Below are positions 39,098-48,026 of a stretch of DNA of 64,000 nucleotides, piece by piece; within the stretch, counting starts at the first letter, position 1, and each line of letters starts with the position of its first letter. The notes below the pieces were generated by a model that saw only the letters and a list, made by a program, of their open reading frames with translations, was not told where the DNA came from and searched no databases. Made by a program: the position numbers and the translations under genes. Location of the stretch: contig NZ_CP029347.1 in NCBI RefSeq assembly GCF_003143555.1, forward strand, positions 3,100,001 through 3,164,000. The letters run 5' to 3'. Source of the stretch: Saliniradius amylolyticus. Its GTDB lineage: Bacteria > Pseudomonadota > Gammaproteobacteria > Enterobacterales > Alteromonadaceae.

Positions 39098-39712
39098 GTG
39101 GGCCGCAGCGACGACAAGCAAAACGATATTTTATGTGCCGCCATTAGCGAGTTCAGCGAAAAGGGCATGATGGCCACCACCATGGAGGCCATCGCTCAGC
39201 GGGGCCATGTTTCAAAACGGACCCTTTACAAGCACTATCCCTGTAAGGTCGATCTGATGGACGCGGTCGTGGATTTGCTCATGCAGCGTATCGAGCCACT
39301 CAAAGACGTCAGCTTTGCCCCTGAACGCCCCTTTCTGGAGCAAGTACAAGAATTGGCCCAACTGGCCGTGGATCTATTTACCGATGAGGACTATTTGCGC
39401 CTCGCCCGTATTGTGATTTTAGAATCAGTCCGTTCAGAGCGGGAAGCCGGCCGCTTGAACGAAAAATTCGCCTCTTGCGAAGCCGGCATGAACGATTGGT
39501 TTAAACAGGCCGAGCAGGCCGGTGCTTTAGGCCACTTTAATGCCGAAACCGCTTCAGAGCTATTCTACGGTACCATTAAGAAGCTGGCCTTCTGGGATCG
39601 CGCCGTGCGTTGGAAACCACCGATGAACAAGCAGGAAACCCAGCAGAAGCTGGAAAATTTCTGTCAGTTTTTCTGTGCTGGTCTGGGGCGAGAGGTCAGT
39701 CTTTCGGATTGA
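39098..39712 (+). CDS. TetR-family regulator of the adjacent efflux operon
   Basis: A 204-residue regulator. The N-terminal DNA-binding part (about residues 5-52) contains the helix-turn-helix ATTMEAIAQRGHVSKRTLYKHYP; the C-terminal ligand domain (about 60-195) is of the AefR-like/TetR_C type. The start is GTG at 39098 behind a GGGGAAGG ribosome site. Divergence from the adaptor and permease genes and the shared palindrome make it very likely their repressor. Its last 17 bases overlap the convergent 121-residue gene. Confidence 0.88.
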   Translation: MGRSDDKQNDILCAAISEFSEKGMMATTMEAIAQRGHVSKRTLYKHYPCKVDLMDAVVDLLMQRIEPLKDVSFAPERPFLEQVQELAQLAVDLFTDEDYLRLARIVILESVRSEREAGRLNEKFASCEAGMNDWFKQAEQAGALGHFNAETASELFYGTIKKLAFWDRAVRWKPPMNKQETQQKLENFCQFFCAGLGREVSLSD

Positions 39713-40061
39713 TCAGTGACAGGTTACGTATTTCATGACATAAGTAAACCCGGGTCTGACCATAGACATAAGGGTTCTTATCCTGCCGATCACAGTAATA
39801 ACGTTTAAAGTGGCGTATCCCGGCGATGCTGCTGGTCATATCACGCACATAATCCTGCTGATAGGGTTTCAACCTGGAAACGGTAGGTTCAATTCGCTCT
39901 CGAAAGTCGCGCAGTATCTCCCGCTCACCCATTGTGGCGACAGCCTCTATCCAGTCTGACACGGTAGCTCGGACATCACCCAACAGGTAATGAGCAAAGG
40001 GCGAGCGCAACACCGCAATCAGCAGGGCAATTTCGATGGCAATAATAATGGCGCGTTTCAT
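39696..40061 (-). CDS. Small protein of unknown function, membrane anchored
   Basis: A 121-residue protein not recognised. It starts with MKRAIIIAIEIALLIAVLRSPFAHYLLG, a hydrophobic anchor or signal sequence without an obvious cleavage site. The rest is charged and mostly helical (EREILRDFRERIEPTVSRL) with two cysteines near the end (YYCDRQ, YLCHEIR) that may pair. The gene overlaps the tetR 3' end by 17 bases and has its own upstream region shared divergently with ccoG (178 bases). The arrangement and an initial signal-like segment argue that it is real, but no function can be suggested. Confidence 0.55.
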   Translation of the reverse strand: MKRAIIIAIEIALLIAVLRSPFAHYLLGDVRATVSDWIEAVATMGEREILRDFRERIEPTVSRLKPYQQDYVRDMTSSIAGIRHFKRYYCDRQDKNPYVYGQTRVYLCHEIRNLSLINPKD

Positions 40062-40239
40062 TGCTTCACATCAAGACAGCGATAATGGCGTTAGTGTAGC
40101 CTAGTTACCAGCGGACTGACACAGTTAAAGTTATATAAAAAAATAACCAAATACCGATGCCAGTTGTTAACAATTCCACAACAGAAACCCTCCGCGGCAG
40201 CTGTTATACTGAAGCCGCATTAATTGCTGAGGCGAAAGA

Positions 40240-41664
40240 ATGAGCGAACAAATTCCCGTCAAAGACGTTTCCCCGGTCAAAGTGCATCAGCCTGACAGCA
40301 ATACCAAGGCCGTGAAGAAAGGACCAGGCGGTATCTATGTGCGAGAAGTTTCCGGCCCTCTGGAAACCTTCCGCCGCTATTGGGGCTTTATTTTCCTGGC
40401 GCTGTTTGCCGGGCTTCCATGGCTGCAGTTTAACGGCCAGCAGGCCATCCTGTTGGACATCGGTGAACAACGCTTCAATATCTTTGGCCTGACGCTCTGG
40501 CCTCAGGACCTGACCCTGCTCGCCTGGCTGTTTATCGTTGCCGCTTTTGCCCTGTTTTTCGTCACCACCTTTGCCGGACGGGTGTGGTGTGGCTTTATGT
40601 GTCCCCAAACCACCTGGACCTACATGTACGTATGGGTCGAACAAAAACTGGAGGGCAGCCGCAATAAGCGCATCAAGCTGGACCAGCGGCCCATGGACGC
40701 CGACAAGTTCTGGCGCAAGACCGCCAAGCATCTGATCTGGATTGTCATCGCCCTGCTCACGGCGCTGCTATTTGTGGGCTATTTCACCCCCATCCGCGAG
40801 CTGTTTATCGACTTATTCACGTTTGAGGCCGGATTCTGGGCCGGATTCTCGGTCATCTTCTTTGCTTTTTGCACCTATGGCAACGCGGGCTGGATGCGCG
40901 AGATCATGTGTACCCACATCTGCCCCTATGCTCGTTTTCAGTCGGTGATGTTCGACAAAGATACCCTCACCGTAACCTACGATCCCCATCGCGGAGAACA
41001 GCGCGGTCCGAGACCCCGTAAGGCTACCCGGGAAGAGAACGCCGCCAAGGGGTTGGGGGACTGCATCGACTGTCACCTTTGTGTGCAAGTTTGTCCTACC
41101 GGCATCGATATCCGTAACGGGCTACAGTACGAGTGCATCAACTGCGGTGCCTGCGTGGATGCCTGTAACGGAGTGATGGACAAGATGGGTTATCCCAAAG
41201 GGCTAATTCGGTACACCTCTGAAGCGGAGCTTGAAGGCAATAAGGCGCATATCCTGCGGCCCAAGCTAGTGGGTTATATGGTGGTGCTCATGGTGATGAC
41301 CGGCTTGCTGATATTTGAACTGATGAGCCGGGTGCCGCTGGATGTGGATGTCATTCGCGATCGCAATCAATTGTATCGGGAAACCGCCGATGGCTTGGTA
41401 GAGAACGTTTATACCCTGAAAATTCTCAATAAATCGCAGGATACCATGCAGTATCGTATCAGCGTTCAGGGGCTCGAGGAACATCGCTATATCGGCGACC
41501 ATCAAGTCACCGTGTCCGGTGGCGAGGTTTGGGTGGAGCCCATCAGCGTGGCGGTCGACCCCTACAACCTAAGTGAGACCATTACCGATATTCAGATTAG
41601 GGTTGAGGCTGTCGGCGACCCCGATATTGTTGCCCACTCGCCCACAAGATTCATCTACCGCTGA
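40240..41664 (+). CDS. ccoG: Cytochrome c oxidase accessory protein CcoG (RdxA/FixG)
   Basis: A 474-residue membrane iron-sulfur protein that supplies reduced copper for the CuB centre of cbb3-type oxidase. It has five to six membrane helices, with early ones near residues 45-65 and 85-110, and a polyferredoxin core: the CPQTTW and CTHICPYARFQS sites and two 4Fe-4S sets in CIDCHLCVQVCP and CINCGACVDAC. A C-terminal immunoglobulin-like domain (FixG_C, about 365-470) follows the last helix. The oxidase genes are not in this window. The stop codon overlaps the srkA start (TGATG). Confidence 0.93.
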   Translation: MSEQIPVKDVSPVKVHQPDSNTKAVKKGPGGIYVREVSGPLETFRRYWGFIFLALFAGLPWLQFNGQQAILLDIGEQRFNIFGLTLWPQDLTLLAWLFIVAAFALFFVTTFAGRVWCGFMCPQTTWTYMYVWVEQKLEGSRNKRIKLDQRPMDADKFWRKTAKHLIWIVIALLTALLFVGYFTPIRELFIDLFTFEAGFWAGFSVIFFAFCTYGNAGWMREIMCTHICPYARFQSVMFDKDTLTVTYDPHRGEQRGPRPRKATREENAAKGLGDCIDCHLCVQVCPTGIDIRNGLQYECINCGACVDACNGVMDKMGYPKGLIRYTSEAELEGNKAHILRPKLVGYMVVLMVMTGLLIFELMSRVPLDVDVIRDRNQLYRETADGLVENVYTLKILNKSQDTMQYRISVQGLEEHRYIGDHQVTVSGGEVWVEPISVAVDPYNLSETITDIQIRVEAVGDPDIVAHSPTRFIYR

Positions 41665-42641
41665 TGTCAGAATTTCATTTTACCTCACTGACCCCGGACC
41701 TAATCCTGGATGCCATCGAAAGTACCGGCATCCGGGTGGACTCCGGCCTACTGGCTCTGAACAGCTATGAAAACAGGGTTTATCAGTTTAAGGATGAATC
41801 GGGACGACGTTTGGTGGCGAAGTTTTACCGCCCCGAACGCTGGAGCCGGGAGCAGATTCAGGAGGAGCATGACTTTGCCCTGGAGCTGGTCGACAATGAA
41901 GTGCCCATTGCCGCGCCACTGGTGATTAACCAGGCAACGCTGCATCCCTATGAAGGATTCTGGTTTACCCTCTTCCCCTCGGTGGGCGGTCGCCAGTTTG
42001 AGGTAGATAATCTGGATCAGTTGGAGTGGATGGGCCGCTTTATTGGTCGCATTCACGCCGTGGCCAAAGCCCGGCCCTTTGAGCATAGGCCAGCCATCGA
42101 TACAAACGGCTTCCTGTCCCAGCCCAGAGCAGAACTCGAACACAGCACCTTATTACCAGATACCTTAAAAACCGCTTTCTTTACCATCGCCGATCAGGTG
42201 ATCGAGCAAGCCCAGCGGCTTTACACTCCAACGGTCCTCCAGCGTCTGCACGGCGACTGTCATCCAGGCAATATTCTCTGGCATGATGAGCTCGGTCCCA
42301 CTTTTGTGGATCTGGACGATTGCCGCATGGGGCCAGCGGTACAGGACCTCTGGATGATGTTGTCCGGTGACCACCAACAACAGTTATTACAGATGGATAC
42401 TCTGGTGTGCGCCTATGAGGAGTTTGCCGACTTCGATCATCGTCAACTGGCGCTGATGGAGCCTTTGCGCGCCATGCGCATGATCCACTATATGGGCTGG
42501 CTGAGTCGTCGCTGGCAAGACCCGGCCTTTCCTCAGGCATTTCCCTGGTTCGCTGAAGAGCGCTACTGGGAGAACCAGATTCTGGCCTTAAAAGAGCAGC
42601 TCGCCACCCTTCAGGAACCGCCGCTTAAGTTAATGCCCTAA
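41664..42641 (+). CDS. srkA: Stress response kinase A (YihE/RdoA)
   Basis: A 325-residue protein kinase-like enzyme of the aminoglycoside-phosphotransferase fold that protects against stress in enterics. The catalytic loop HGDCHPGNILW and metal-binding FVDLDDCR are present, along with the early YENRVYQ and VAKFYRPERW strands. Length matches E. coli SrkA (328). It starts in the ccoG stop codon (1-base overlap), so both are translated together. In E. coli srkA is followed directly by dsbA; here dsbA lies about 5.4 kb further, separated by two TonB receptor genes. Confidence 0.93.
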   Translation: MSEFHFTSLTPDLILDAIESTGIRVDSGLLALNSYENRVYQFKDESGRRLVAKFYRPERWSREQIQEEHDFALELVDNEVPIAAPLVINQATLHPYEGFWFTLFPSVGGRQFEVDNLDQLEWMGRFIGRIHAVAKARPFEHRPAIDTNGFLSQPRAELEHSTLLPDTLKTAFFTIADQVIEQAQRLYTPTVLQRLHGDCHPGNILWHDELGPTFVDLDDCRMGPAVQDLWMMLSGDHQQQLLQMDTLVCAYEEFADFDHRQLALMEPLRAMRMIHYMGWLSRRWQDPAFPQAFPWFAEERYWENQILALKEQLATLQEPPLKLMP

Positions 42642-42667
42642 AGCCACCTTCTCTGACCATGGTCAGC

Positions 42668-42697
42668 CGTCATGCCTGCCACCGAACAGGCATCCAG
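42668..42697 (+). repeat. Single repeat unit between srkA and the TonB receptor
   Basis: This unit matches the first unit of copy A (24248-24277) at all but two positions, and forms a GCCTG/CAGGC hairpin. It stands without the second unit or tail, and follows a perfect 12-base palindrome TGACCATGGTCA (42654-42665). Confidence 0.65.
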
Positions 42698-42717
42698 TAC
42701 CAAGCACCGGTTCGGAT

Positions 42718-45663
42718 TTAAAACGACACTCTGGCGCCCAGGTATAACCTTCTGGGCTCCACCCAGTCCATGGCTTCGCCAAAGGCGAACACGCCGTCAC
42801 CGGCCGCCAGATCCTGTTCCCGGCGCACCGCCTGATGGTTGAACAGGTTAAAGACATCCAGAAAAAACTCGGCCTGATAGTGGTCGAACTCATGACGGTA
42901 TTTCACCCGAAAATCCAGGGTGCCGTAGGAGGGCGAGCGCCGGGAGCCGACAGCTCCTTCCGCTATCCAATGCGTATCTTCAACACCGCCAAAGGCATAA
43001 GGCTGTTCTACTCTCACCGGTAAGTGACGTCCTAAAATCGACCAGGTCTTACTGTAGACTGTGCCCGAATTCCAGTGATAAACCGCGCCGACTTCCACAC
43101 CATTATCGAATCTGTAGCTGCCGTAAAGCTTAACCAGATGGCGAATATTACCTGGCTGAGGACCGGCTACATTGGGCGCTTTAGGATCCATCCACACCAC
43201 GTCCCCCTGAAAGTGAGCCTCGCTGTCGGAGTAGGTGTTACTGGTCGCTCGGTTATAAGTCCATGAAGCATTGAAAAACCAATTGTCGATACGCTGGCGG
43301 GTCAGATCCAGCTGCACACCCTGATAATCCCGGCGGCCATCGGGCATAGACGCGATCACGTAGTTGGCATTGGGCTGACGATCGAAGCCAAAGTAAGACA
43401 GCGGCAAAAAGAAGTCGGTGCCTCGCAACCCATCGCTGTAAACACTCAGATCATAATCTTCCATAATGTCCCTGGTGACTCTGTCGGTGTATGTCACCTC
43501 AAGACTGAGTGCTTCGCTGAGCTGAGTGGCATAGCCCAAAAGCCACTCATCGGTATACGGCGTTTGGGTATTAGGCGCAAACACAGCATTAGGCACTCTG
43601 TCGCCACCACGAACCCGGTAGGTCAGCCAGCGGTCGTCCAAATACAGCTGCTCATGACGTACAGGCCCGGTGAGATTACCGGCAAAGTTAGTGGTATTGG
43701 TGCGCAACGGGTCGTAGTAGCGGCCCATAAATCCCCAGACCTTGCTGTCATCACCCAGGTCGTACACCAGACTGAATCGGGGAGCTAATTCCCAGTCAAA
43801 ATCGGCGATCTTGTCGCCACTGGAAGAGAAGTGGCGCCAGTTCTCGGCCCTGATTCCCAAATTCAGCGTCCAGGGGTCCAGTGTCCAGCTGTCTTGCACA
43901 AACACCGTGGTGCCCTTACTTTCCAGGCTAATGGGCGCCGTTTGTACCATGGCATGCCGGTACAGATTAATATCCCCGTGGGGATTCCCGGCGCTGCTGT
44001 CGAAGATCAGGTTCCCAAGCTCTTCATGGCTGATCTGGCCGTTGTTATCGTCGTCATAGCGGGCATGATAGAGCTCAACATCCTCGCTGTTATCAATAGC
44101 ATCGATCACCCGCGTCAGGTCCTGCGTCGACAGACTGACACCGCCGACCCAGTTAGCACTCAGGTAGTCATTCAGTGTCGCACCAGACTGGCTGACACCG
44201 ATGGAGTGATACTGCGCCCCTTCACCGGTAAAACGCCAGTCCCGCTTATTGTCATTCTCGGTATGCAGCAGTCCGGCCTTAATAACATGACTGCCATATT
44301 GCCCCTGGTCGAGAAAGTATTCTAGCTTCGCCAGATACTCGGTTTTATTGCGGAAGTTGGTTCTGTCACTGCCAAGACCGCCTTTGTTGAGGTCCGCATT
44401 AGTCGGCTGCACAGCGCTACTTGCTAAGTAGCTGACATCGTTGCGGGTGCTGTTGTCCGCCGCCAACACCGAGTCTTCGCTCTCATGGCGGGAGGCGCGC
44501 AAAGTCATCAAGCTATTGTCGCCCTGACGGCGGTATTCCAGACGGTAATTATCGCCCCCGGTTTCACGGCGGCGGTCACGGTTATTGGGAACAGCGGGAT
44601 CGTTTGAACCACCGATGGACTGAGGGTCATTAAACCAGCTCAGTTCCCAGTAGTCCTCTTCGCCGGGCTGCCATGACAGCTTTAAAAAGCCTAAGTCCTG
44701 ATGCTGGTTGATCTGCCGGAGCCAGCTGTCGGTCACAGGGTCGGTAAGACTTTCTTCCCGCTCCTTACGCTGGTAGGAACCAAAAAACCACAGCTGATCG
44801 TCAATCAGCGGACCGCCCAGGGTAAGAGCCGTATCGAAAGTAGAAAAGCCATTTTGAGACAGGTACTTATGGTCAGAGACCAATGCATCGCTCTGCCAGT
44901 AATAATTCAGCGAGCCGTGCCAGTCATTGCCGCCGGACTTGGTAAGCACCCGGCTGACCAGACCCGGACCACCGGCGTATTCGGCCGGGATGCCACCAGT
45001 AAATACCTGCTGTTCCTGAATGATCTCCGAATTGATACTGGCACCAAAGGTGCCGGTTTGATGGTCCGTGACATTGACTCCATCCAAGTAGTAGATATTG
45101 TCGGTGGAAACTCCGATACGGCCACCAGGATAATTGTAATTAACGCCGGACTTAGACGCCGGGTTGCCGTCCACCGACGGCTTGGTGCCCGCCACCAGTT
45201 GCAAATAATCCTGGTAGCTTCGTTCGGTAGGCAGGGACTCGGTCATATCCAGAGTGATCGCCATCCCCGTGATGGCCGAGGTTGTGTCCAGCAGCGCCAG
45301 ATGCCGTCCGCTGACTTCGATGGTCTCCAGCCTGTCTGACTTCAGCGAATAGCTCAGTTCAAAAGTCTTGCCCGCTATCACTCGCACCGGGTTGACCAAC
45401 AACTCGCTAAAGCCTTGACTCTGAATCTGCAACTGATAGTACCGAGAGGACGCCAGTCCGGCTAAGCGCACCTTACCTTGCGCATCGGTTTTTCGATTAG
45501 CCCCGGTGGGAACATCGGGCGCCTGAATGCGTACCTGAGTGTTCGGCAACGGCTGCCCCTGGGGGTCTGTGACCTGGAGAATCAGGCCCCCCGTATCCGC
45601 AGTTAGTGCTTCCGGCGAAACCACAGCCAGAATAATGGCAAATATTTTAGAGATCAGTCGCAT
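42718..45663 (-). CDS. TonB-dependent receptor with N-terminal carboxypeptidase-regulatory-like domain and EF-hand-like loop
   Basis: A 981-residue outer-membrane receptor. After a signal peptide (1-22) comes a CarboxypepD_reg-like domain (about 25-105, GGLILQVTDPQGQPLPNTQV), then the plug (about 115-240; DGVNVTDHQTG, GIPAEYAGGPG) and a long beta barrel ending in YLGARVSF with the terminal phenylalanine. Within an extracellular or barrel loop, residues 537-548 form DDDNNGQISHEE, a full EF-hand-like calcium loop (D-x-D-x-N-G-x-I-x-x-x-E). The substrate is unknown; no enzymes for a specific polymer are nearby. It is divergent from the cobalamin riboswitch and btuB. Confidence 0.88.
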   Translation of the reverse strand: MRLISKIFAIILAVVSPEALTADTGGLILQVTDPQGQPLPNTQVRIQAPDVPTGANRKTDAQGKVRLAGLASSRYYQLQIQSQGFSELLVNPVRVIAGKTFELSYSLKSDRLETIEVSGRHLALLDTTSAITGMAITLDMTESLPTERSYQDYLQLVAGTKPSVDGNPASKSGVNYNYPGGRIGVSTDNIYYLDGVNVTDHQTGTFGASINSEIIQEQQVFTGGIPAEYAGGPGLVSRVLTKSGGNDWHGSLNYYWQSDALVSDHKYLSQNGFSTFDTALTLGGPLIDDQLWFFGSYQRKEREESLTDPVTDSWLRQINQHQDLGFLKLSWQPGEEDYWELSWFNDPQSIGGSNDPAVPNNRDRRRETGGDNYRLEYRRQGDNSLMTLRASRHESEDSVLAADNSTRNDVSYLASSAVQPTNADLNKGGLGSDRTNFRNKTEYLAKLEYFLDQGQYGSHVIKAGLLHTENDNKRDWRFTGEGAQYHSIGVSQSGATLNDYLSANWVGGVSLSTQDLTRVIDAIDNSEDVELYHARYDDDNNGQISHEELGNLIFDSSAGNPHGDINLYRHAMVQTAPISLESKGTTVFVQDSWTLDPWTLNLGIRAENWRHFSSSGDKIADFDWELAPRFSLVYDLGDDSKVWGFMGRYYDPLRTNTTNFAGNLTGPVRHEQLYLDDRWLTYRVRGGDRVPNAVFAPNTQTPYTDEWLLGYATQLSEALSLEVTYTDRVTRDIMEDYDLSVYSDGLRGTDFFLPLSYFGFDRQPNANYVIASMPDGRRDYQGVQLDLTRQRIDNWFFNASWTYNRATSNTYSDSEAHFQGDVVWMDPKAPNVAGPQPGNIRHLVKLYGSYRFDNGVEVGAVYHWNSGTVYSKTWSILGRHLPVRVEQPYAFGGVEDTHWIAEGAVGSRRSPSYGTLDFRVKYRHEFDHYQAEFFLDVFNLFNHQAVRREQDLAAGDGVFAFGEAMDWVEPRRLYLGARVSF

Positions 45664-45747
45664 AGTGTGTGCTCTTTGTCACGGTATTCACGTTTATTAT
45701 TAATAACGTCTGATAACATGGTCTGTTGTATCGACCAATAACTTAAG

Positions 45748-45766
45748 AATATAAGTTCATTATATT
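45748..45766. promoter_or_regulatory. AT-rich inverted repeat, receptor/btuB gap
   Basis: A perfect 7-bp inverted repeat (AATATAA/TTATATT, 5-base spacer) lies 85 bases upstream of the receptor start and 44 bases before the riboswitch. It could be a repressor site for the receptor or for riboswitch transcription. Function unassigned. Confidence 0.35.
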
Positions 45767-45809
45767 TTCCCCTACCCTCCTGCGCCTATTCTGTTAGCAT
45801 AGCCCGCGC

Positions 45810-45968
45810 TTAGGGTGCTCCCCAGGAGGTAAACGGGAAGTTGGTGTAAGCCCAACGCTGCCCCCGCAACGGTAAGTCAGTATGACTCACTTTATTCGCC
45901 ACTGTAAGCTCAGCTTATGGGAAGGCTAAGTGAGAGCCGCAAGGCCCTGACAAGCCCGGATACCGGCC
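45810..45968 (+). ncRNA. Cobalamin riboswitch ahead of btuB
   Basis: The conserved core is recognisable: GGTGCTCC.., AAACGGGAAGTTGGTG (45831-45846 region), CCAACGCTGCCCCCGCAACGGTAA (45852-45875), and the B12 box AAGCCCGGATACCGGCC (45952-45967). The order and spacing fit the adenosylcobalamin class. Downstream, a 6-bp hairpin (GCGCTC/GAGCGC, 46014-46030) lies just before the AAGGA ribosome site of btuB, a likely expression platform that could control translation. High vitamin B12 would switch off btuB. Confidence 0.92.
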
Positions 45969-46047
45969 TTAAGCAAAAGGGGTCGAACCTGCCCGGTTCG
46001 GCAGAGTCCATTTGCGCTCGGGCGGAGCGCCAAAGGAATAACATTAT

Positions 46048-47916
46048 ATGCCAACTCCGAATACCCGTTTTTCGGCGGCCTTGCTATGCGCCGTCTTATC
46101 CAGCTCTTCTCTGGCTGACAATATCGAAACCATCAGCGTCACAGGGTCACGCCTCCCCATCAACCAACAACAGTTAGCCTCAGCGCTGACGGTGATCGAC
46201 CAGGACACCATCGAGCGGTCACAGGCACTGAGCGTATTGGATCTGCTCAGAACACAGGCCGGCATCAACATCAGTCAGTCTGGTGGTCGCGGCGCGGTGG
46301 CCGAAATCCGGCTGCGCGGCAGCGAGAGCAATCATACACTGGTGCTGGTCGACGGTGTCGAAATAAACGATCTGGGCAGTGGCGGTCTGGTGGATTTTAG
46401 CCATCTTCAGCTGGCCAATATTGCAAGAATTGAAATTCTCCGTGGCCCTCAAAGCGCCCTTTGGGGCAGTGGCGCCATAGGCGGTGTGATCAATATCATC
46501 ACCCAGCAGGCCAGAGATCCAAGAGCGAGTTTGAGCGCCAAGCTGGCCGACCACAGCAGTCACAATCTCAGTGCTGCCATCAGTAATACCAGCGGACCGG
46601 TGAGTTACGGCGTGAACGTCAACCGACTGGACGTGCGCGGTCATAACATTGCCCGTCAAGGGGATGAAAACGACAATTACGACAACCAGTTGTTCGGCGG
46701 CCAGCTGAACTGGCAGTTGTCCGAGCAATCGATCTTAAAGGCCAGCTACCGACACACCGATGCCTCGGCCGAATTTGATGCTCCCAACTATATGACCACC
46801 GGCCTGCCAGAAGACGCCGATCGCGTGACCGACACCACTCAGCAGCAAGCTAAGCTGGAATGGCATTTCACGCCGTCAGATGCGTCGTGGCAGCATCAGC
46901 TAGGGTATCGCTTCAGTCGCAATGAAAACATCACCTTTGCCAACAACGACTACCGCAATGACAACGACTCCAGCAAACAACGTCTGTTCTGGCAAAGCAG
47001 TGTACACTATGACACCAACAGTCGTCTGACCTTAGCAGTGGAAGCTATTAAGGAGCGCTTCCAGCAGGCGGGCGTCAACGCCGATGTCAATCAGACTCGC
47101 GACAACACTCGTTATGCACTGGTAGGCGACTGGCTTCATCAGGTCACCGCCGCTCTGTCGGCCTCGGTGAGTCTGAGGTACGACGACAACGACTTCTTTG
47201 AAGATTCACACAGCTATCGAGCGGGGCTGAGCTACCAGCTGACAGGCGGTCATAAGCTTTACGCCAGCGCCGGTCAGGCGGTGAAAAACCCCACCTTCAC
47301 CGAACTGTTTGGTTACTTCCCTGACTTTTTCATCGGCAATCCGGATTTGGAAGCGGAGAAGTCACAAACCCTGGAAGTGGGCGGCCAATTTGCACTGCCA
47401 AAACAATGGCAACTGGATCTGTCTATCTATGACGCTACTCTGGACGATGAAATCACGCCCAGCGCCGACTTTACCAGCTCCATCAATGCCTCCGGTGAGT
47501 CGGAACGTCGCGGTGGTGAGTTAAAACTCGCCGGACAGTGGCAGAAGCTGGGTCTGACCCTGGATTATGCCTACATCGATGCGCGCCAGCCGAACTTCCG
47601 CGGTCAGTTGCAGCCGGAACAGCGCCGAGCCCGACACACAGGTGGGTTGACGCTGGATTATCAACCCTCGGATAAAATCAGTGTGTTTATCAGCGGCAGC
47701 TATCAGGGCACGCGCCTGGATACCAATTTCCTCAGTTTCCAGCGAGTCAGACTCCCTGCCTATAGTCTGTTGTCTGTAGGCGGCGAATATCGGCTCACGG
47801 ACAAGTTAGCGCTGACGCTGCGCGCAGACAATGCACTGGATGAGGATTACGAGGACGTACTGGGTTATCGAGGTCAACGGCGCCGCCTCTGGCTGGGTCT
47901 GGATTATTCACTCTAG
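46048..47916 (+). CDS. btuB: Vitamin B12 outer-membrane receptor BtuB
   Basis: A 622-residue TonB-dependent receptor for cobalamin. It has a signal peptide (cut near SLA, residue 23), a TonB box (ETISVTGSR), a plug (about 30-140; VLVDGVEINDLGSGG, ILRGPQSALWGSGAIGGVINI) and a barrel ending GLDYSL. The riboswitch in its leader strongly supports the substrate. Length is close to E. coli BtuB (614). No btuCDF or cobalamin-synthesis genes are in the window. Confidence 0.93.
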   Translation: MPTPNTRFSAALLCAVLSSSSLADNIETISVTGSRLPINQQQLASALTVIDQDTIERSQALSVLDLLRTQAGINISQSGGRGAVAEIRLRGSESNHTLVLVDGVEINDLGSGGLVDFSHLQLANIARIEILRGPQSALWGSGAIGGVINIITQQARDPRASLSAKLADHSSHNLSAAISNTSGPVSYGVNVNRLDVRGHNIARQGDENDNYDNQLFGGQLNWQLSEQSILKASYRHTDASAEFDAPNYMTTGLPEDADRVTDTTQQQAKLEWHFTPSDASWQHQLGYRFSRNENITFANNDYRNDNDSSKQRLFWQSSVHYDTNSRLTLAVEAIKERFQQAGVNADVNQTRDNTRYALVGDWLHQVTAALSASVSLRYDDNDFFEDSHSYRAGLSYQLTGGHKLYASAGQAVKNPTFTELFGYFPDFFIGNPDLEAEKSQTLEVGGQFALPKQWQLDLSIYDATLDDEITPSADFTSSINASGESERRGGELKLAGQWQKLGLTLDYAYIDARQPNFRGQLQPEQRRARHTGGLTLDYQPSDKISVFISGSYQGTRLDTNFLSFQRVRLPAYSLLSVGGEYRLTDKLALTLRADNALDEDYEDVLGYRGQRRRLWLGLDYSL

Positions 47917-47929
47917 ATTCATATTGGCA

Positions 47930-47956
47930 TGGCATACTTGGCTTCCAGGTATGCCA
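47930..47956 (+). terminator. Possible terminator after btuB
   Basis: A perfect 8-bp inverted repeat (TGGCATAC/GTATGCCA) with an 11-base loop lies 14 bases after the btuB stop; five T follow only after an 8-base interval (47965-47969). Weak candidate. Confidence 0.3.
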
Positions 47957-48026
47957 GCTACCAATTTTTACCATTTAAACTTGGCTGTGGTAGGCTTGGC
48001 GGGTCGTTAATTACAGGATAAGAACC

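Noticed and set aside
40164-40173. TTGTTAACAA palindrome upstream of ccoG as an FNR site
   Set aside because: It lacks the TTGAT-N4-ATCAA pattern; a 10-base AT-rich palindrome is expected by chance.
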